A DNA stretch of 64,000 nt from contig CAJOJQ010000001.1 of the NCBI GenBank assembly GCA_905234985.1, positions 1 to 64,000 on the forward strand. Reading direction: 5' to 3'. Below the pieces are notes generated by a model that saw nothing but the letters and a program-made list of their open reading frames with translations, made no database searches and was not told the origin of the DNA. The stretch comes from an uncultured Christensenellaceae bacterium (lineage in GTDB: Bacteria; Bacillota; Clostridia; Christensenellales; Aristaeellaceae). The position numbers were made by a program, and so were the translations under genes. This document shows, piece after piece, positions 42,891-52,527 of the stretch; position 1 is the first letter of the stretch, and each line of letters begins with the position of its first letter.

Positions 42891-44033
42891 CTATGCTTGG
42901 CCGGCTTCCTTTTCCCACAGCCCGCAGATTGCCTCCAGCCGTTTTTCAAACAGTTCGTCCGCGGGGTATTCATCGGCTATCCGCCGTTTGTACGCCGCCA
43001 GCGTTTGGGGCGCCGTCATCCGTTTGATTGCATCCGCGAGGGCTTCCGGCGAATCGTCGGCGAGGGCGCCGAACCGCAGATCCAGAGATTCCGCAATGCC
43101 GGGGCAGTTCACCGCCGCCACCGGCACACCCAGCACCAGCGCTTCCTGCACGGCCAGTCCGTAGCCCTCCGTCACAGAAGAGCTCACGAACAGATCGGCC
43201 TGCTTCAAATAATGGAAGGGATTGGTCTGGGTGCCCAGCAGCTTTACATTCCCCAAGCTCTCCCTGTCGATATACTCCTGAAGCATGGGGCGTTCTTCCC
43301 CGTCGCCGATGATCCACACGTCAAAGGCCAGGGAATCCTTCAGCATTTTGCAGGCCTCCAGCAGCGTGATATAATGCTTTTCCGCCACCAGCCGCCCAAC
43401 GGAAACCAGCAGCAGTCGGTCTCCGTCCCGCTGCAGGGGGCAGGGAAGCCCGGCCAGCTCCCGAATGCGCCGGCAGTCGATGGGATTATACCGCACGCAC
43501 AGGTTGCCGGGATCGCCGATGCTGGCAATGACGGAATCCATGGTGGTTTTTGATACGCAGACCACCTTTTCAAACTGCTTCATGCAGGCCAGTTCATCCC
43601 CCGGATGAGGAAAAGATTTGCTCACATTGTGATCCAGGCGGGTGGAATAATCGGTGTGCACCCAGGCAAATTTCCTTTTGGCGCGGATCTGGCTGGTACG
43701 CCGCATGGTCTGCTTTTCCTGGGTGGCGATGGCGATGTCGAAATTCAGGAGGGAAAGATAGGCGTTCAGCAGCGCGTCGTATACCCTGCCGTAGGAGACG
43801 TCCAAAAACCACAGGGGCGTTCCTTTTTTATAGTGCCTGCGGCGGTGATAGCGCTTGATGAAACGGACGCCCGGCGGCAGCTTTTCGTTGGGGTCGTTTT
43901 TATCCCAATAAACAGCGGCGACGGTAATATCGTACTGATCCTTGGGAAGGTAATTGATCAGGTTCATCATGAACACTTCCGCGCCGCCCCGCGCCACAAA
44001 CAGATTGTCAAACAGGATCCTGCGCTTTTTCAC
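42891..44033 (-). CDS. Family 4 glycosyltransferase
   Basis: 380 residues with GT-B fold. The N-terminal half opens with ILFDNLFVARGGAEVFMMNL, and the C-terminal donor domain has VSVGRLVAEKHYITLLEA, VSSSVTEGYGLAVQEAL and the EX7E-type acidic pair. A retaining transferase, soluble or peripheral. It is one of four GT4-type enzymes in the leftward locus, each separated from the next gene by 20-80 bp. Confidence 0.88.
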   Translation of the reverse strand: MKKRRILFDNLFVARGGAEVFMMNLINYLPKDQYDITVAAVYWDKNDPNEKLPPGVRFIKRYHRRRHYKKGTPLWFLDVSYGRVYDALLNAYLSLLNFDIAIATQEKQTMRRTSQIRAKRKFAWVHTDYSTRLDHNVSKSFPHPGDELACMKQFEKVVCVSKTTMDSVIASIGDPGNLCVRYNPIDCRRIRELAGLPCPLQRDGDRLLLVSVGRLVAEKHYITLLEACKMLKDSLAFDVWIIGDGEERPMLQEYIDRESLGNVKLLGTQTNPFHYLKQADLFVSSSVTEGYGLAVQEALVLGVPVAAVNCPGIAESLDLRFGALADDSPEALADAIKRMTAPQTLAAYKRRIADEYPADELFEKRLEAICGLWEKEAGQA

Positions 44034-44054
44034 GCGCCTTCCCTCCTTTCGGGC

Positions 44055-45125
44055 TTATTCGCAGCGGCGGAGCGCTTCCCTGGTATACCAGCCATCGCGC
44101 AGCTTTTCGCTGATCCTCTCGGCATTTTCCCGCATCTGGGCGTATTCCTCATCGCTGACCCGGTTGATGGCCCCGCGAAGGTCGTACAGGGAGTCCACCA
44201 CGATGCCCACCTTGTTTTTCCGAACGAAATCCGCCTGAGCTGCGTGGCTCCAAATCGCCACGGGGATGCCTGAAACCAGATACAGCGACGTTTTATGGGG
44301 GCAATTGATGCGCAGATAATCGCCGTACATGTCGGAGCAGGTTTCAGCCAGCCTGCCGTCCCACACCAGACCGAAGCTGCCCTCCATCACGTAGGGGATC
44401 TGATCCGACGGGAACGCGCCGAAATACTTGCTGGACCCGTGGAGCCGTCCCCCATAATCCACGCCGTAGAGGTTAAAGTCGCAGTTCGTGGGCAGATTAT
44501 AGGCGTAGCCCACTTTTTTGGGGCGGAGGTTCCCGGCGATGATGACTGGCTTTGTCTTTTCCGTTTTGTCCCTGCGTTGGGAAGGATCAAAACCGGGAAG
44601 CAAGTAATCGAAGAGCCCTATCGGCACCATCTTTTTCTTATCCACGCCCACGGCCGCAAGGGTTTCGAGCATTTTATCGTTGTGTACGATGATTTTGGAG
44701 GCCGTTTTCAACACGCTGATCTCTACGATCTTCATTTTGATTTTCCGCAGAATACCGGTGGATTTCAGCCGGCCGGAGCGAAGCGTTTCCAGATCGTGGA
44801 TCAGCGTGATATAGCGGACGCCTTTGGCGCGCAGCCGCCTGATCAGAAAAGGATAAAGAAAGGAACTCTGCTTCAGAGGAAACTGAACCACGTACATATC
44901 CCCGTTTTTCAGAGGAGCGCAGGATGTTCTTAGGCTGTTGAAAATCCTGAACTGATTGATCAGCTTCACAAACACGTTTTTGGACTTGTTTTCCTCCGGA
45001 TAATAAACGGGCAGATCCTTGTAGCCCGCCATTTCCAGGATGCTGTCCACATCGTCCCGCGCTTTCTCGCCCGCTGTCATCCGGGCGTTCTTATTCACAT
45101 ACAATTCCTTGCTATAATACTTCAC
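44055..45125 (-). CDS. Gtf3/galactofuranosyltransferase-like glycosyltransferase
   Basis: 356 residues with a GTG start (site AGAGGA). It lacks the common GT4 pattern but resembles the Gtf3-like group that includes putative beta-1,6-galactofuranosyltransferases of streptococcal capsule loci: MYVVQFPLKQSSFLYPFL, RYITLIHDLETLR, YGLVWDG-type region (FGLVWDGRLAETCS) and an N-terminus discussing no membrane segment. If the donor is UDP-galactofuranose, a Glf mutase would be needed, and none is in the window, so the sugar remains open. Confidence 0.65.
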   Translation of the reverse strand: MKYYSKELYVNKNARMTAGEKARDDVDSILEMAGYKDLPVYYPEENKSKNVFVKLINQFRIFNSLRTSCAPLKNGDMYVVQFPLKQSSFLYPFLIRRLRAKGVRYITLIHDLETLRSGRLKSTGILRKIKMKIVEISVLKTASKIIVHNDKMLETLAAVGVDKKKMVPIGLFDYLLPGFDPSQRRDKTEKTKPVIIAGNLRPKKVGYAYNLPTNCDFNLYGVDYGGRLHGSSKYFGAFPSDQIPYVMEGSFGLVWDGRLAETCSDMYGDYLRINCPHKTSLYLVSGIPVAIWSHAAQADFVRKNKVGIVVDSLYDLRGAINRVSDEEYAQMRENAERISEKLRDGWYTREALRRCE

Positions 45126-45205
45126 TTTCGTTATCCTCTTTCAAGCAGTATTTCGTTCTCTTTTCTGACTGTCCGTTCCGCGGGAAAGCGGTTTCAGACG
45201 TCAGC

Positions 45206-46252
45206 TTACTTTTTTTCGCAGTAACGCACCGCGTCGATAAAGCCCTGATACATTCGGTCGATGCTGACTTCCGCCTCGTATTCCTTTTCGCATTCCCGCT
45301 TCATGCGGGCAAGCTCCGCTTCGTCGCTGAGCAGGGCCAGCAGCTTTTTCTTGTATTCCGCTTCGTTTTCCACGATATAGCCAGTTTTTCCGTCTTTCAG
45401 GAAGTAGATTTCCGGCGGCTGGAAGCCCTTCATGGTCACGATGGGCATGCCCCAGAAAATGGCCTCGTTCACGCCAAGGCCCACGCTGACGGGAATGGAG
45501 AACACGTCGCCCATGGCCCAGACTTCTTTTCCTTCCTCGCCGTAGCGCTGGCCTAGGTAATACAGATTCGGCGCGGAATCGAATTTGGCCTGCAACTCCG
45601 GCGTGATGCCCGCGCCCATAGCGGCCACGGCGATATCCGGCTGATTGGCCAGGGCGTCCAAAAGCACCTCGATGCGCTTGGACTGTTTCATCCGGCTCAC
45701 ATACAGCACCACCTTGCTTTCCCGGATGCCGTACTTTTCCCGGAGGGCCGCTTTGTCGTAGGCGGATTTGTCGATGTCGTGACAGTCCACGGTGTTGTAC
45801 GCCACGAACAGCTTTTTGCGGTTCTTTTCCTGGAAATTGGCGATCATGTCGGGGGTGTAGGTCACGATGGCGTCGCAGCGGTTGTGGATGTGGTGGTAGA
45901 TCATGTTTTTGATAGGATTGTTGGGGTCCGTATCGCTGGCCCCCTTGTTCCAGAAGATCACCGGGATTTTCTTCTGCATGCAGTAATACATGAGGGGGAT
46001 TTCGATTTTGTCCTTGAGATGCAGGAACAGAATCACGATGTCCGGGCCGATCTCACGGATTTTTTGGGTATAGCCCTTCACGGAAAAGGGCAGGGTGTGG
46101 GCCTGAAAGCGGTATTCGTAGCCCGCGGGCTGGTATTCGTTGGACAGAACGTGAAATTCATATCCATCCTGGGAAAAGCGCTCGGCGAAATAATTATAAT
46201 TCTTCTCCCGATAGTGGAACACATAATTGGAAATGAGCAGGATTTTTTTCAT
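45206..46252 (-). CDS. Family 4 glycosyltransferase
   Basis: 348 residues, GT-B fold. N-terminus KKILLISNYVFHYREKNYNYF; linker-donor region VVLYVSRMKQSKRIEVLLDAL; acidic donor motif in VSVGLGVNEAIFWGMPIV. No signal or membrane segment. It lies between two other glycosyltransferases and probably adds a sugar to the repeat unit. The neighbouring intergenic stretch 45126-45205 holds no recognisable element. Confidence 0.85.
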   Translation of the reverse strand: MKKILLISNYVFHYREKNYNYFAERFSQDGYEFHVLSNEYQPAGYEYRFQAHTLPFSVKGYTQKIREIGPDIVILFLHLKDKIEIPLMYYCMQKKIPVIFWNKGASDTDPNNPIKNMIYHHIHNRCDAIVTYTPDMIANFQEKNRKKLFVAYNTVDCHDIDKSAYDKAALREKYGIRESKVVLYVSRMKQSKRIEVLLDALANQPDIAVAAMGAGITPELQAKFDSAPNLYYLGQRYGEEGKEVWAMGDVFSIPVSVGLGVNEAIFWGMPIVTMKGFQPPEIYFLKDGKTGYIVENEAEYKKKLLALLSDEAELARMKRECEKEYEAEVSIDRMYQGFIDAVRYCEKK

Positions 46253-46278
46253 ATGCGTCCTCCTTCGCCGGAAACCGG

Positions 46279-47523
46279 TCAGCCCATGGCGGCAGGCGCT
46301 TTTCCGGCGGGAGCGCGCTTTTTGCCGTCAAAGGCCCCGGTAAAGAATTTGTCGTAGCCCTCCAGCAGCGCCTGGCTGGTATGCTCCCAGCTCAGTTCGT
46401 TGATCACGCGGTTGCGGCCGAATTCGCCCATGCGCTTCCGCTTTTCGGGATCGGCCAAAAGCTCCTGGATCTTTTTCGCCATATCCACCCCGTCGTTGTT
46501 CTTGGCGTAAACGGAAGCTTCCTGGGCGGAATAGCGGCCCTCGGTCAGATCGAACTGCACGATGGGCTTGGCCAGCGCCATGTATTCCAGGATCTTGTTC
46601 ATGGTGCTTTTATCGTTCATGCTGTTGTATTTGTCGCTGTTCACGCACACGTCGGCGGTGTTCAGGTATTCCAGCAGCTGCTGGTCGGGCACCCGGCCTG
46701 TGAATTCTAAGCAGTCGTCTAAGCCCATGTCGCTGGCCTGTTTTTTCAGCGCGTCCAGGTGGGGGCCGCCGCCCACGATGCCCCAGAACACGTTGTTTTC
46801 GTGTTCCTTGGTGTACTTGGCGGCTTCCAGAATGTATTCGATGCCCTCCTGCTGGCCGATCACGCCCACGTAGCCCACCATGTATTGGTAGCCCCGCTTG
46901 ATGGCGGGCACGGGGTCGATGATGCGCATGCGCTCCAATTTGGGGCCGCTGCGCAGCACGATCACCCGCTCCGGCGGCATTTTGCCCCGCTCGATGGCGA
47001 TTTTCTTGTAGCTTTCGTTGGTCACGAAGGCGAAGGTGCAGTGCTTGTAGGTCTGGCGCTCAAAGAAAAGCTGGCTCCAGTACAAGGGGCCGCCCGCGTG
47101 GCCGAATTTGGCCTCGAACAGCTCGGGGCAGATATCGTGATGGTCGAACACGTATTTCACGCCGTACTTTTTGAACCGGTTGGCCACCAGGTAAATATCG
47201 TCCGGCGGGTTGCAGCCGTGGATCACGTCGAAGCCGATCTGCTGATAGACCTTCTTCGCCAGCCGGATTTCCTCTTTCAGCACAAAAGTGTATTCCTGCA
47301 GATAGCCGATGGCCCCGTTGCCCTCCACGGGCAGGTCGTGGCGGAAGATATGCACACCGTCGATGGTTTCTTCCTCCGCGGTGTAGCCCTTGCCCTTGGG
47401 GCAGATCACGCTGACCGTGTACCCGTTGGCCACCAGGGTAGTGGCCTCCTGCCACACGCGGGTATCGAACGGAACGGGAAGATTTTCCACGATAATCAGA
47501 ACTTTCCGTGACGCACTGCTCAT
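46279..47523 (-). CDS. Family 4 glycosyltransferase
   Basis: 414 residues from the ATG at 47523 (site GAGGAGG). GT-B fold, opening with VLIIVENLPVPFDTRVWQEA as in WcaI/WbuB-like enzymes; donor part with VGYVGVIGQQEGIEYILEA and PIVQFDLTEGRYSAQEASVY. It resembles enzymes that act on N-acetylated sugars or uronates in capsule loci, but the donor cannot be assigned. An upstream extension to 47583 lacks a ribosome-binding site. Confidence 0.87.
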   Translation of the reverse strand: MSSASRKVLIIVENLPVPFDTRVWQEATTLVANGYTVSVICPKGKGYTAEEETIDGVHIFRHDLPVEGNGAIGYLQEYTFVLKEEIRLAKKVYQQIGFDVIHGCNPPDDIYLVANRFKKYGVKYVFDHHDICPELFEAKFGHAGGPLYWSQLFFERQTYKHCTFAFVTNESYKKIAIERGKMPPERVIVLRSGPKLERMRIIDPVPAIKRGYQYMVGYVGVIGQQEGIEYILEAAKYTKEHENNVFWGIVGGGPHLDALKKQASDMGLDDCLEFTGRVPDQQLLEYLNTADVCVNSDKYNSMNDKSTMNKILEYMALAKPIVQFDLTEGRYSAQEASVYAKNNDGVDMAKKIQELLADPEKRKRMGEFGRNRVINELSWEHTSQALLEGYDKFFTGAFDGKKRAPAGKAPAAMG

Positions 47524-47558
47524 ACTGCAGCCTCCTCTATGATGTATTTTGCGGCTTG

Positions 47559-48884
47559 TCATTTGATCCGATTGACCGCCCACTGGTACTTGCCCCGGGT
47601 ACTCAATTGCACTTCGTCCACGAATTTGATTTCCACGTCCAGCAGCCCTTCACACCGGCGCACGATGTATTCCCGCACCCGGCGGATCTCCTCTTCCGTC
47701 AGGGGCGTTTCCTGCACGATGCAAAGGTCCGCCTTGCCCGGCTCCGTCTGGACGTACTGATAACGCTTGATCTTTTTCAGCTCCTCCACGTGGAGGGTCA
47801 TGGCCCCCTTGAATACCTTCTGCCCGTTTTTGCTGATCAGGTGTACTTCGCTGCGCTTGTGGCCCACCAGGCGCATGGCTCCGTTTTCGTCGATCTGCAC
47901 CACGTCGTCCGTGGCGTAGCGGATCAGGGGCATTTTCTTGCTCAGGAACCCGGTACACACGATGCGGTATTCGTTGGCCGTCTCGGTGGGAATCAGCTCC
48001 GTTAGGCCGTAATAATCGTTGAACACGCAGCCAGTGTCCCGGATTTCCGCGAAGCAGGCCCGTTCCGTGTGGCCGTAATAGGAATCCACCGGGCAGCCCA
48101 GCACGCGCTCAATGTATGCCTTTTCCTCCGGGCTGCAGTTTTCCGCGTAGTATACCACATGGTCAATGTGTATCTTCCTGTTGGCCTTTTCCAGCATCTG
48201 AGCAAAGAGATAAATGGCCGAGGGATAGCCCATGATATAGGTGGCCTTGAATTTCTCGATGTCCTGGCAGATGGATTCCAATTGATTGCCCTTGAACAGC
48301 CGGAAGGGAGAAATAACGATCTCGTTTTTCAGGGGCGAGTAATAATAATCCTGATCCTTGTTGTGGCCCCAGAAAGCGGCGGTGCGGGTGCGCAGGGGAT
48401 CATAGCCGAACTTGGCAAGGAAATGGGTCACCACGGCGCGCTCTTTGTAAATGGACGCCTTATCCAACAGCACGGTCAGGGCCTGGCCGCTGCTGCCGCC
48501 GGTGAAGGTTTTATAGTAGGGCAAATGCTCGTCCGTGCTGTATAAATCATTTCCGGCGGCCACGGCGTCGTTTTTTTCCAGCAGCGGCAGGCAGGCAATA
48601 TCCGAAAGCGCTTTTACGCTCTTGGGGTCAAAGCCGCACTGATCGAATTCCCTGCGGTAATAGGGCACGTGTTCATAGGCGTAGATCAGGGTTTCCTTGA
48701 GCGCCTTTAACTGGTACGCCTTTCTTTCCGCTTCGTTCATCCGGTCAAACTGATCCAATTCTTTCCAGGTCTGAACAAAGGTTTTGTTTTTCACCATGAA
48801 TCGGATAAAAACCGGGGCGAAAGCGTATTTCACACCCTTGGGAATTTTCTCATAAATGTTTTTCAGCGAATCGGTCATGCCCAT
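47559..48884 (-). CDS. CapK/PaaK-like adenylate-forming enzyme
   Basis: 441 residues from the ATG at 48884 (GAAGGAGAG site). It belongs to the phenylacetate-CoA ligase-like (CapK) branch of adenylate-forming enzymes often found in capsule loci, where its role is unclear but may be activating an acyl or amino-acid decoration. Marks are FTGGSSGQALTV (phosphate loop), YYGHTERACFAE and YGLTELIP. It is next to the heparinase-type gene, a frequent pairing in polysaccharide clusters. Confidence 0.82.
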   Translation of the reverse strand: MGMTDSLKNIYEKIPKGVKYAFAPVFIRFMVKNKTFVQTWKELDQFDRMNEAERKAYQLKALKETLIYAYEHVPYYRREFDQCGFDPKSVKALSDIACLPLLEKNDAVAAGNDLYSTDEHLPYYKTFTGGSSGQALTVLLDKASIYKERAVVTHFLAKFGYDPLRTRTAAFWGHNKDQDYYYSPLKNEIVISPFRLFKGNQLESICQDIEKFKATYIMGYPSAIYLFAQMLEKANRKIHIDHVVYYAENCSPEEKAYIERVLGCPVDSYYGHTERACFAEIRDTGCVFNDYYGLTELIPTETANEYRIVCTGFLSKKMPLIRYATDDVVQIDENGAMRLVGHKRSEVHLISKNGQKVFKGAMTLHVEELKKIKRYQYVQTEPGKADLCIVQETPLTEEEIRRVREYIVRRCEGLLDVEIKFVDEVQLSTRGKYQWAVNRIK

Positions 48885-48927
48885 AGCTTTTCTCTCCTTC
48901 GTATTGGGGATTGGAAAAGGCAATGCC

Positions 48928-50817
48928 TCATTTCAGGCGGATCACGGTGGTCAGTTCCTTGGTAAAGGCGGCACGGAGGGCAAGGGTCTGATTTTTAACG
49001 CCGTAAGCCGCCGAATACTCGCAGGAAGTGAGCCGCAGCTTTTCCGGCGGCGTGGAAAGCTCCATGGAAAAATCTCCGGCGAAAACGCGGGATTCCTTGG
49101 GCGCAAGCGACGCCCCTGTCCCCGGACCGAACACGAAGCAGGCTTCCCCTTCCGCCTCCGAGGTCAGTTCGTCCCGGATCGTGATCGTCTGGCCGCCGTC
49201 AAATTCCAGCGTACGGCGGTGAATCACGGGCTGGTAGCCGTCCTGGGTCATCACCAGCGCAGCGCCGCCGTCCTTTTCCTGATAATCCACCAGCACGGCG
49301 CTGGCCTTTCTGCCCCACAGGAAGGCGCCCAGCATTTCGGATTGATTCTTTCCGCCCACGCACACGGTATTGTGATTGCGGGTCTCCCGGAAGGCGTTGC
49401 GGCTCTTGAGGTCGCAGTGATAGATACACGTGCCGGGGTCAATGAGCAGAGGCTTCCCCTCAAAATACACCTGAAAGCTCAATGCGTCCGCATGCCCGTG
49501 GGCGCAGATGCTGCCAAAGCCTAAGGCGGCGTGATCCACGCCAATGAGCAGCTTCCGGTCCGCGCTGCGCAGGATGGTGTTGCCCCCCTGCCGGTAGCAG
49601 CAGTATTGGGGCGGTACATACCGTTCTTTTTTCGCCGCCCGCGCCCATTCTTCCTCCGTGAAGAGCCAGCGCAGGGTTTCGCAGCTGAGGGCGTTCAGGT
49701 CCGTATACTGTTTGTCCAGGAGCAGACTGAGCATACCCAGCACATACCGGTAATGGCCCGTGTGATCGTATGCCGCGTCCGGGCCGGAAATGCCCGCCAA
49801 ATCCAGGATCTTCCCCTCGTCGTCGTCCCCGAAAATCACGATTTCCCCGTAATCGCCCATGCAGTCTTTTACATACCGGCCCATTTTGTCCAGCATGTCC
49901 TGCCAAAGGTTGGGCACGGCCAGCCCGTTCTTTTTCAGCAGCCGCAGCATCAGGCCCATGGCTTCCATATAGAAGGACTGGTAGTGCAGGGACTGTTCTT
50001 TGTTTACCCCGTCCGGTTCGTTCTGCAAAGGCAGCTCCCGGGTCAGGATGTTCACCGCCAGGTCGATCCAGGGCTGATGATGGAACAATATGCCGCTGTG
50101 GCCGATGGCGCAGGCCTCCACGATCAGATGGTTGTTGGCGGAGGAATAGCGGGAATAGTGGCTGGCGATGTAATCCGTCATGTTCAGGACGCCGGTTTGC
50201 AGCGCTGTCAGCAGCGTTTTCGGCGCCGGCGCCTTTGTCCCCGCCAGGAAGCCATAAGCATAAATCCAGTTGACGCACCGGATGGCGATTTCCATCACGC
50301 TGGTCCAGGAAATGCCATGGAGGAAGGGATTCTTTTCGTTCCAGTCCGCAAACAGGTCCGTAAGCTCCTTCAGGTATTTTTCGTCGCCGGTGGCGGCGTA
50401 ATCCTTCGCCAGCAGGGCGAACTGAAAATGGCGGTTCAGCTCCCAGTTGGTGCGGGCGTCGCCGATCTCGTCCTTCTGCTTGTATTCCAGATCGTAGGAA
50501 AAAGTGTCCGGCCATTCCTTATCCGTCTGGAAGCCCGCGTTCCAGCGCTTTTTGTACTGTTCGTAATCCGCCCCGGACAGCAGATGAATGGCGGTATTGC
50601 AGGCAAAGGCCGTATTGCCGCCGTTCAGACGCAGACGGCCCGCGTCGGCCTTCAATCCGGCCAGAGCGGGGCGGAACACGGCGCTTGTGATGGGCCGGCT
50701 CTTTCCCTTGAACGCCGCTTGCTCCCGCTTTTCAATGCTCTTTTGGGAGAGGCGCCAGACCACTTCCGGAATACTCATCGCTTTCAATCGCCTGATCAGC
50801 CAGGAAATATTGGGCAT
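48928..50817 (-). CDS. Heparinase II/III family polysaccharide lyase-like protein
   Basis: 629 residues from the ATG at 50817 (site GGAGGAGAGG). An alpha-toroid N-terminal half (NNHLIVEACAIGHSGI, about residues 210-225) and a beta-sandwich C-terminal half (FGSICAHGHADALSFQVYF) as in Hepar_II_III proteins, which cleave uronate-containing glycans by beta-elimination. No signal peptide is seen, as usual for members inside biosynthetic clusters. Next to an AlgD-like dehydrogenase, it could trim or edit a mannuronate polymer, as AlgL does in alginate loci (inference). Confidence 0.85.
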   Translation of the reverse strand: MPNISWLIRRLKAMSIPEVVWRLSQKSIEKREQAAFKGKSRPITSAVFRPALAGLKADAGRLRLNGGNTAFACNTAIHLLSGADYEQYKKRWNAGFQTDKEWPDTFSYDLEYKQKDEIGDARTNWELNRHFQFALLAKDYAATGDEKYLKELTDLFADWNEKNPFLHGISWTSVMEIAIRCVNWIYAYGFLAGTKAPAPKTLLTALQTGVLNMTDYIASHYSRYSSANNHLIVEACAIGHSGILFHHQPWIDLAVNILTRELPLQNEPDGVNKEQSLHYQSFYMEAMGLMLRLLKKNGLAVPNLWQDMLDKMGRYVKDCMGDYGEIVIFGDDDEGKILDLAGISGPDAAYDHTGHYRYVLGMLSLLLDKQYTDLNALSCETLRWLFTEEEWARAAKKERYVPPQYCCYRQGGNTILRSADRKLLIGVDHAALGFGSICAHGHADALSFQVYFEGKPLLIDPGTCIYHCDLKSRNAFRETRNHNTVCVGGKNQSEMLGAFLWGRKASAVLVDYQEKDGGAALVMTQDGYQPVIHRRTLEFDGGQTITIRDELTSEAEGEACFVFGPGTGASLAPKESRVFAGDFSMELSTPPEKLRLTSCEYSAAYGVKNQTLALRAAFTKELTTVIRLK

Positions 50818-50889
50818 GACGCCTCTCCTCCGATCTAATCGCATGTTCCTGTTTCTTTGGATAATCAATCGAGAAACGGTTTGCGAGGG

Positions 50890-51119
50890 GGATTGTCAAG
50901 GGGCGCTCCCCTTGACTGTAATCCGCACCGGCGGCGTGTACGCCGGGAGGACGGAAAATTTCTGTAAGGAGCGTAGACGACTGAAAGAAATTTTCCAACC
51001 TTGCGGTTTTTCCGCCCGGAAATCTCAAAGAGATTTTAGGAAAAACCGTGCGGGGGGCACGCGGGGGGTATGCAATACCCGCCCGCGCATTACTGCGAAG
51101 CCGCAGGCTGAGCAGTAAT
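50890..51119. other. Highly structured intergenic region: six consecutive hairpins
   Basis: Between the AlgD-like stop and the heparinase start lie six inverted repeats in a row: GTCAAGGGG/CCCCTTGAC at 50895-50916 (extended by GGATT/AATCC); CCGGCG/CGCCGG at 50928-50946; GGAAAATTTC/GAAATTTTCC at 50953-50996; CGGTTTTTCC/GGAAAAACCG at 51004-51048, enclosing AAATCTC/GAGATTT; CGCGGGGGGTAT with its complement at 51060-51087; and ATTACTGC/GCAGTAAT at 51089-51119. Together they cover almost every base. No start codon with a good site and no long frame is present. It may be a structured RNA, a complex attenuator or a repeat-derived element. Confidence 0.75.
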
Positions 51120-52493
51120 TTAGAACTCAGTCTTTGCCATATCACGGTCCAGCTTCATTTCCTGGGCGGGATTGTGGTTGATGTTGCCCCAACTGATGCC
51201 CTCGTAGTTGCCCGCGTAGTCCACTTCCTTGAACTGGCGCACCAGGTCCACGATGTACTTGTTGGGGTACTTTTCGGGCACGTTCGCGAATTCCTTTTCT
51301 TTGTTGGTGATCACCAGCACGTCGCAGGCGCTGCACACGGCGTCCAAATCATCGGAAATGATGTCGTGCAGGTGGGGCAGCTTGGCGGCGATAAAGTCCG
51401 CGTTGGTGCCGGTGAGCTGGGACACGCGCACGTTCTTATCGTAGATATGGATCTCGTAGCCTTTGCCGTACAGCACCTCGATCACGTCCACGATGGGGCT
51501 GTTGCGCAGGTCGTCGGTGCCCGCCTTGAAGCTCAGGCCCAGCACGCCCACCTTCCGGCGGCCCTTGCTTTCGATGATGTCCACGGCGATTTTCTTTTGC
51601 AGCTCGTTGGAGGGGTCGATGGCGCTGATTACCGGGGTGGTCACGTAGTAATCGTGGGCCAGGGTGCGCAGGGCCTTGGAATCCTTGGGCAGGCAGGAGC
51701 CGCCGTAGGCGAAGCCGGGCTTGAAGTAATAGGGGGAAATGTTCAGCTGCTTGTCCTTGCAGAAGATTTCCATCACCTTGTGGCTGTCGATGCCCAGGGC
51801 CTTGCAGATATTGCCCACCTCGTTGCCGAACACGATTTTCAGGGCGTGGAAGGTGTTGTTCACATACTTCATGATTTCCGCCACTTCGATGTCGGTGGAA
51901 ATGAATTCGGCGGGGATATCCTTGTACAGTTCCCGGAACTTGGCTTCGGCGATGGGGCTGTCGGTGCCGATGAGGGTCAGGGGGGGATTCATGTAGTCCT
52001 GCACCGAAGTGCCTTCCCGCAGGAATTCGGGGTTGGAAACCACGGTGAAGTCCTTGCCCCGCACCTTGCCGGAGGCTTCCGCGATGATTTCGCCCACTTT
52101 CTTGTTGGTGCCGGGCAGCACGGTGCTGCGGATGGCGACGATGTGGAAATCGTTCTTGTCCCGCAGGGCCTGGCCGATCTGCTTGGCTACATTGTAGATG
52201 TAATTCAGGTTCAGGTGCCCTTCCTTGCTGCTGGGCGTGCCCACCACGATGAAGGAAACTTCGGAATTGTGTACGGCGTAGTGGTAATCCATGGTGGCTT
52301 CCAGCAGGCCCTTGTCGTGGGCTTCCTTCACCAGCTCGTCGATTTCCGCCTCGATGATGGTGGGCTTGCCCTGGTTGATCAGGTTCACCTTGTTTTCGGA
52401 CACGTCGTTGCCGATCACGTGGTGGCCCAACTTCGCGCAGCACGCCGCGCCCACGCAGCCCACGTAGCCCAAACCGAAAATACTGATGTTCAT
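51120..52493 (-). CDS. algD: GDP-mannose 6-dehydrogenase-like nucleotide-sugar dehydrogenase (AlgD type)
   Basis: 457 residues from the ATG at 52493 (MNISIFGLGYVGCVG). An NAD-dependent four-electron dehydrogenase that makes a sugar-nucleotide uronate. Active-site cysteine C267 (GGSCLPKD) is present, along with NPEFLREGTSVQDY and LGLSFKAGTDDLR. Those two motifs and the ending EGISW resemble Pseudomonas AlgD (GDP-mannose 6-dehydrogenase) more than UDP-glucose dehydrogenases, which usually read FKPNTDDMR. The upstream neighbour manC makes GDP-mannose, the AlgD substrate. The product would be GDP-mannuronate. UDP-glucose or UDP-ManNAc as substrate is not excluded. Confidence 0.78.
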   Translation of the reverse strand: MNISIFGLGYVGCVGAACCAKLGHHVIGNDVSENKVNLINQGKPTIIEAEIDELVKEAHDKGLLEATMDYHYAVHNSEVSFIVVGTPSSKEGHLNLNYIYNVAKQIGQALRDKNDFHIVAIRSTVLPGTNKKVGEIIAEASGKVRGKDFTVVSNPEFLREGTSVQDYMNPPLTLIGTDSPIAEAKFRELYKDIPAEFISTDIEVAEIMKYVNNTFHALKIVFGNEVGNICKALGIDSHKVMEIFCKDKQLNISPYYFKPGFAYGGSCLPKDSKALRTLAHDYYVTTPVISAIDPSNELQKKIAVDIIESKGRRKVGVLGLSFKAGTDDLRNSPIVDVIEVLYGKGYEIHIYDKNVRVSQLTGTNADFIAAKLPHLHDIISDDLDAVCSACDVLVITNKEKEFANVPEKYPNKYIVDLVRQFKEVDYAGNYEGISWGNINHNPAQEMKLDRDMAKTEF

Positions 52494-52527
52494 TCCCCAT
52501 ACCTCCATTTATATATTTTTAATTTTT

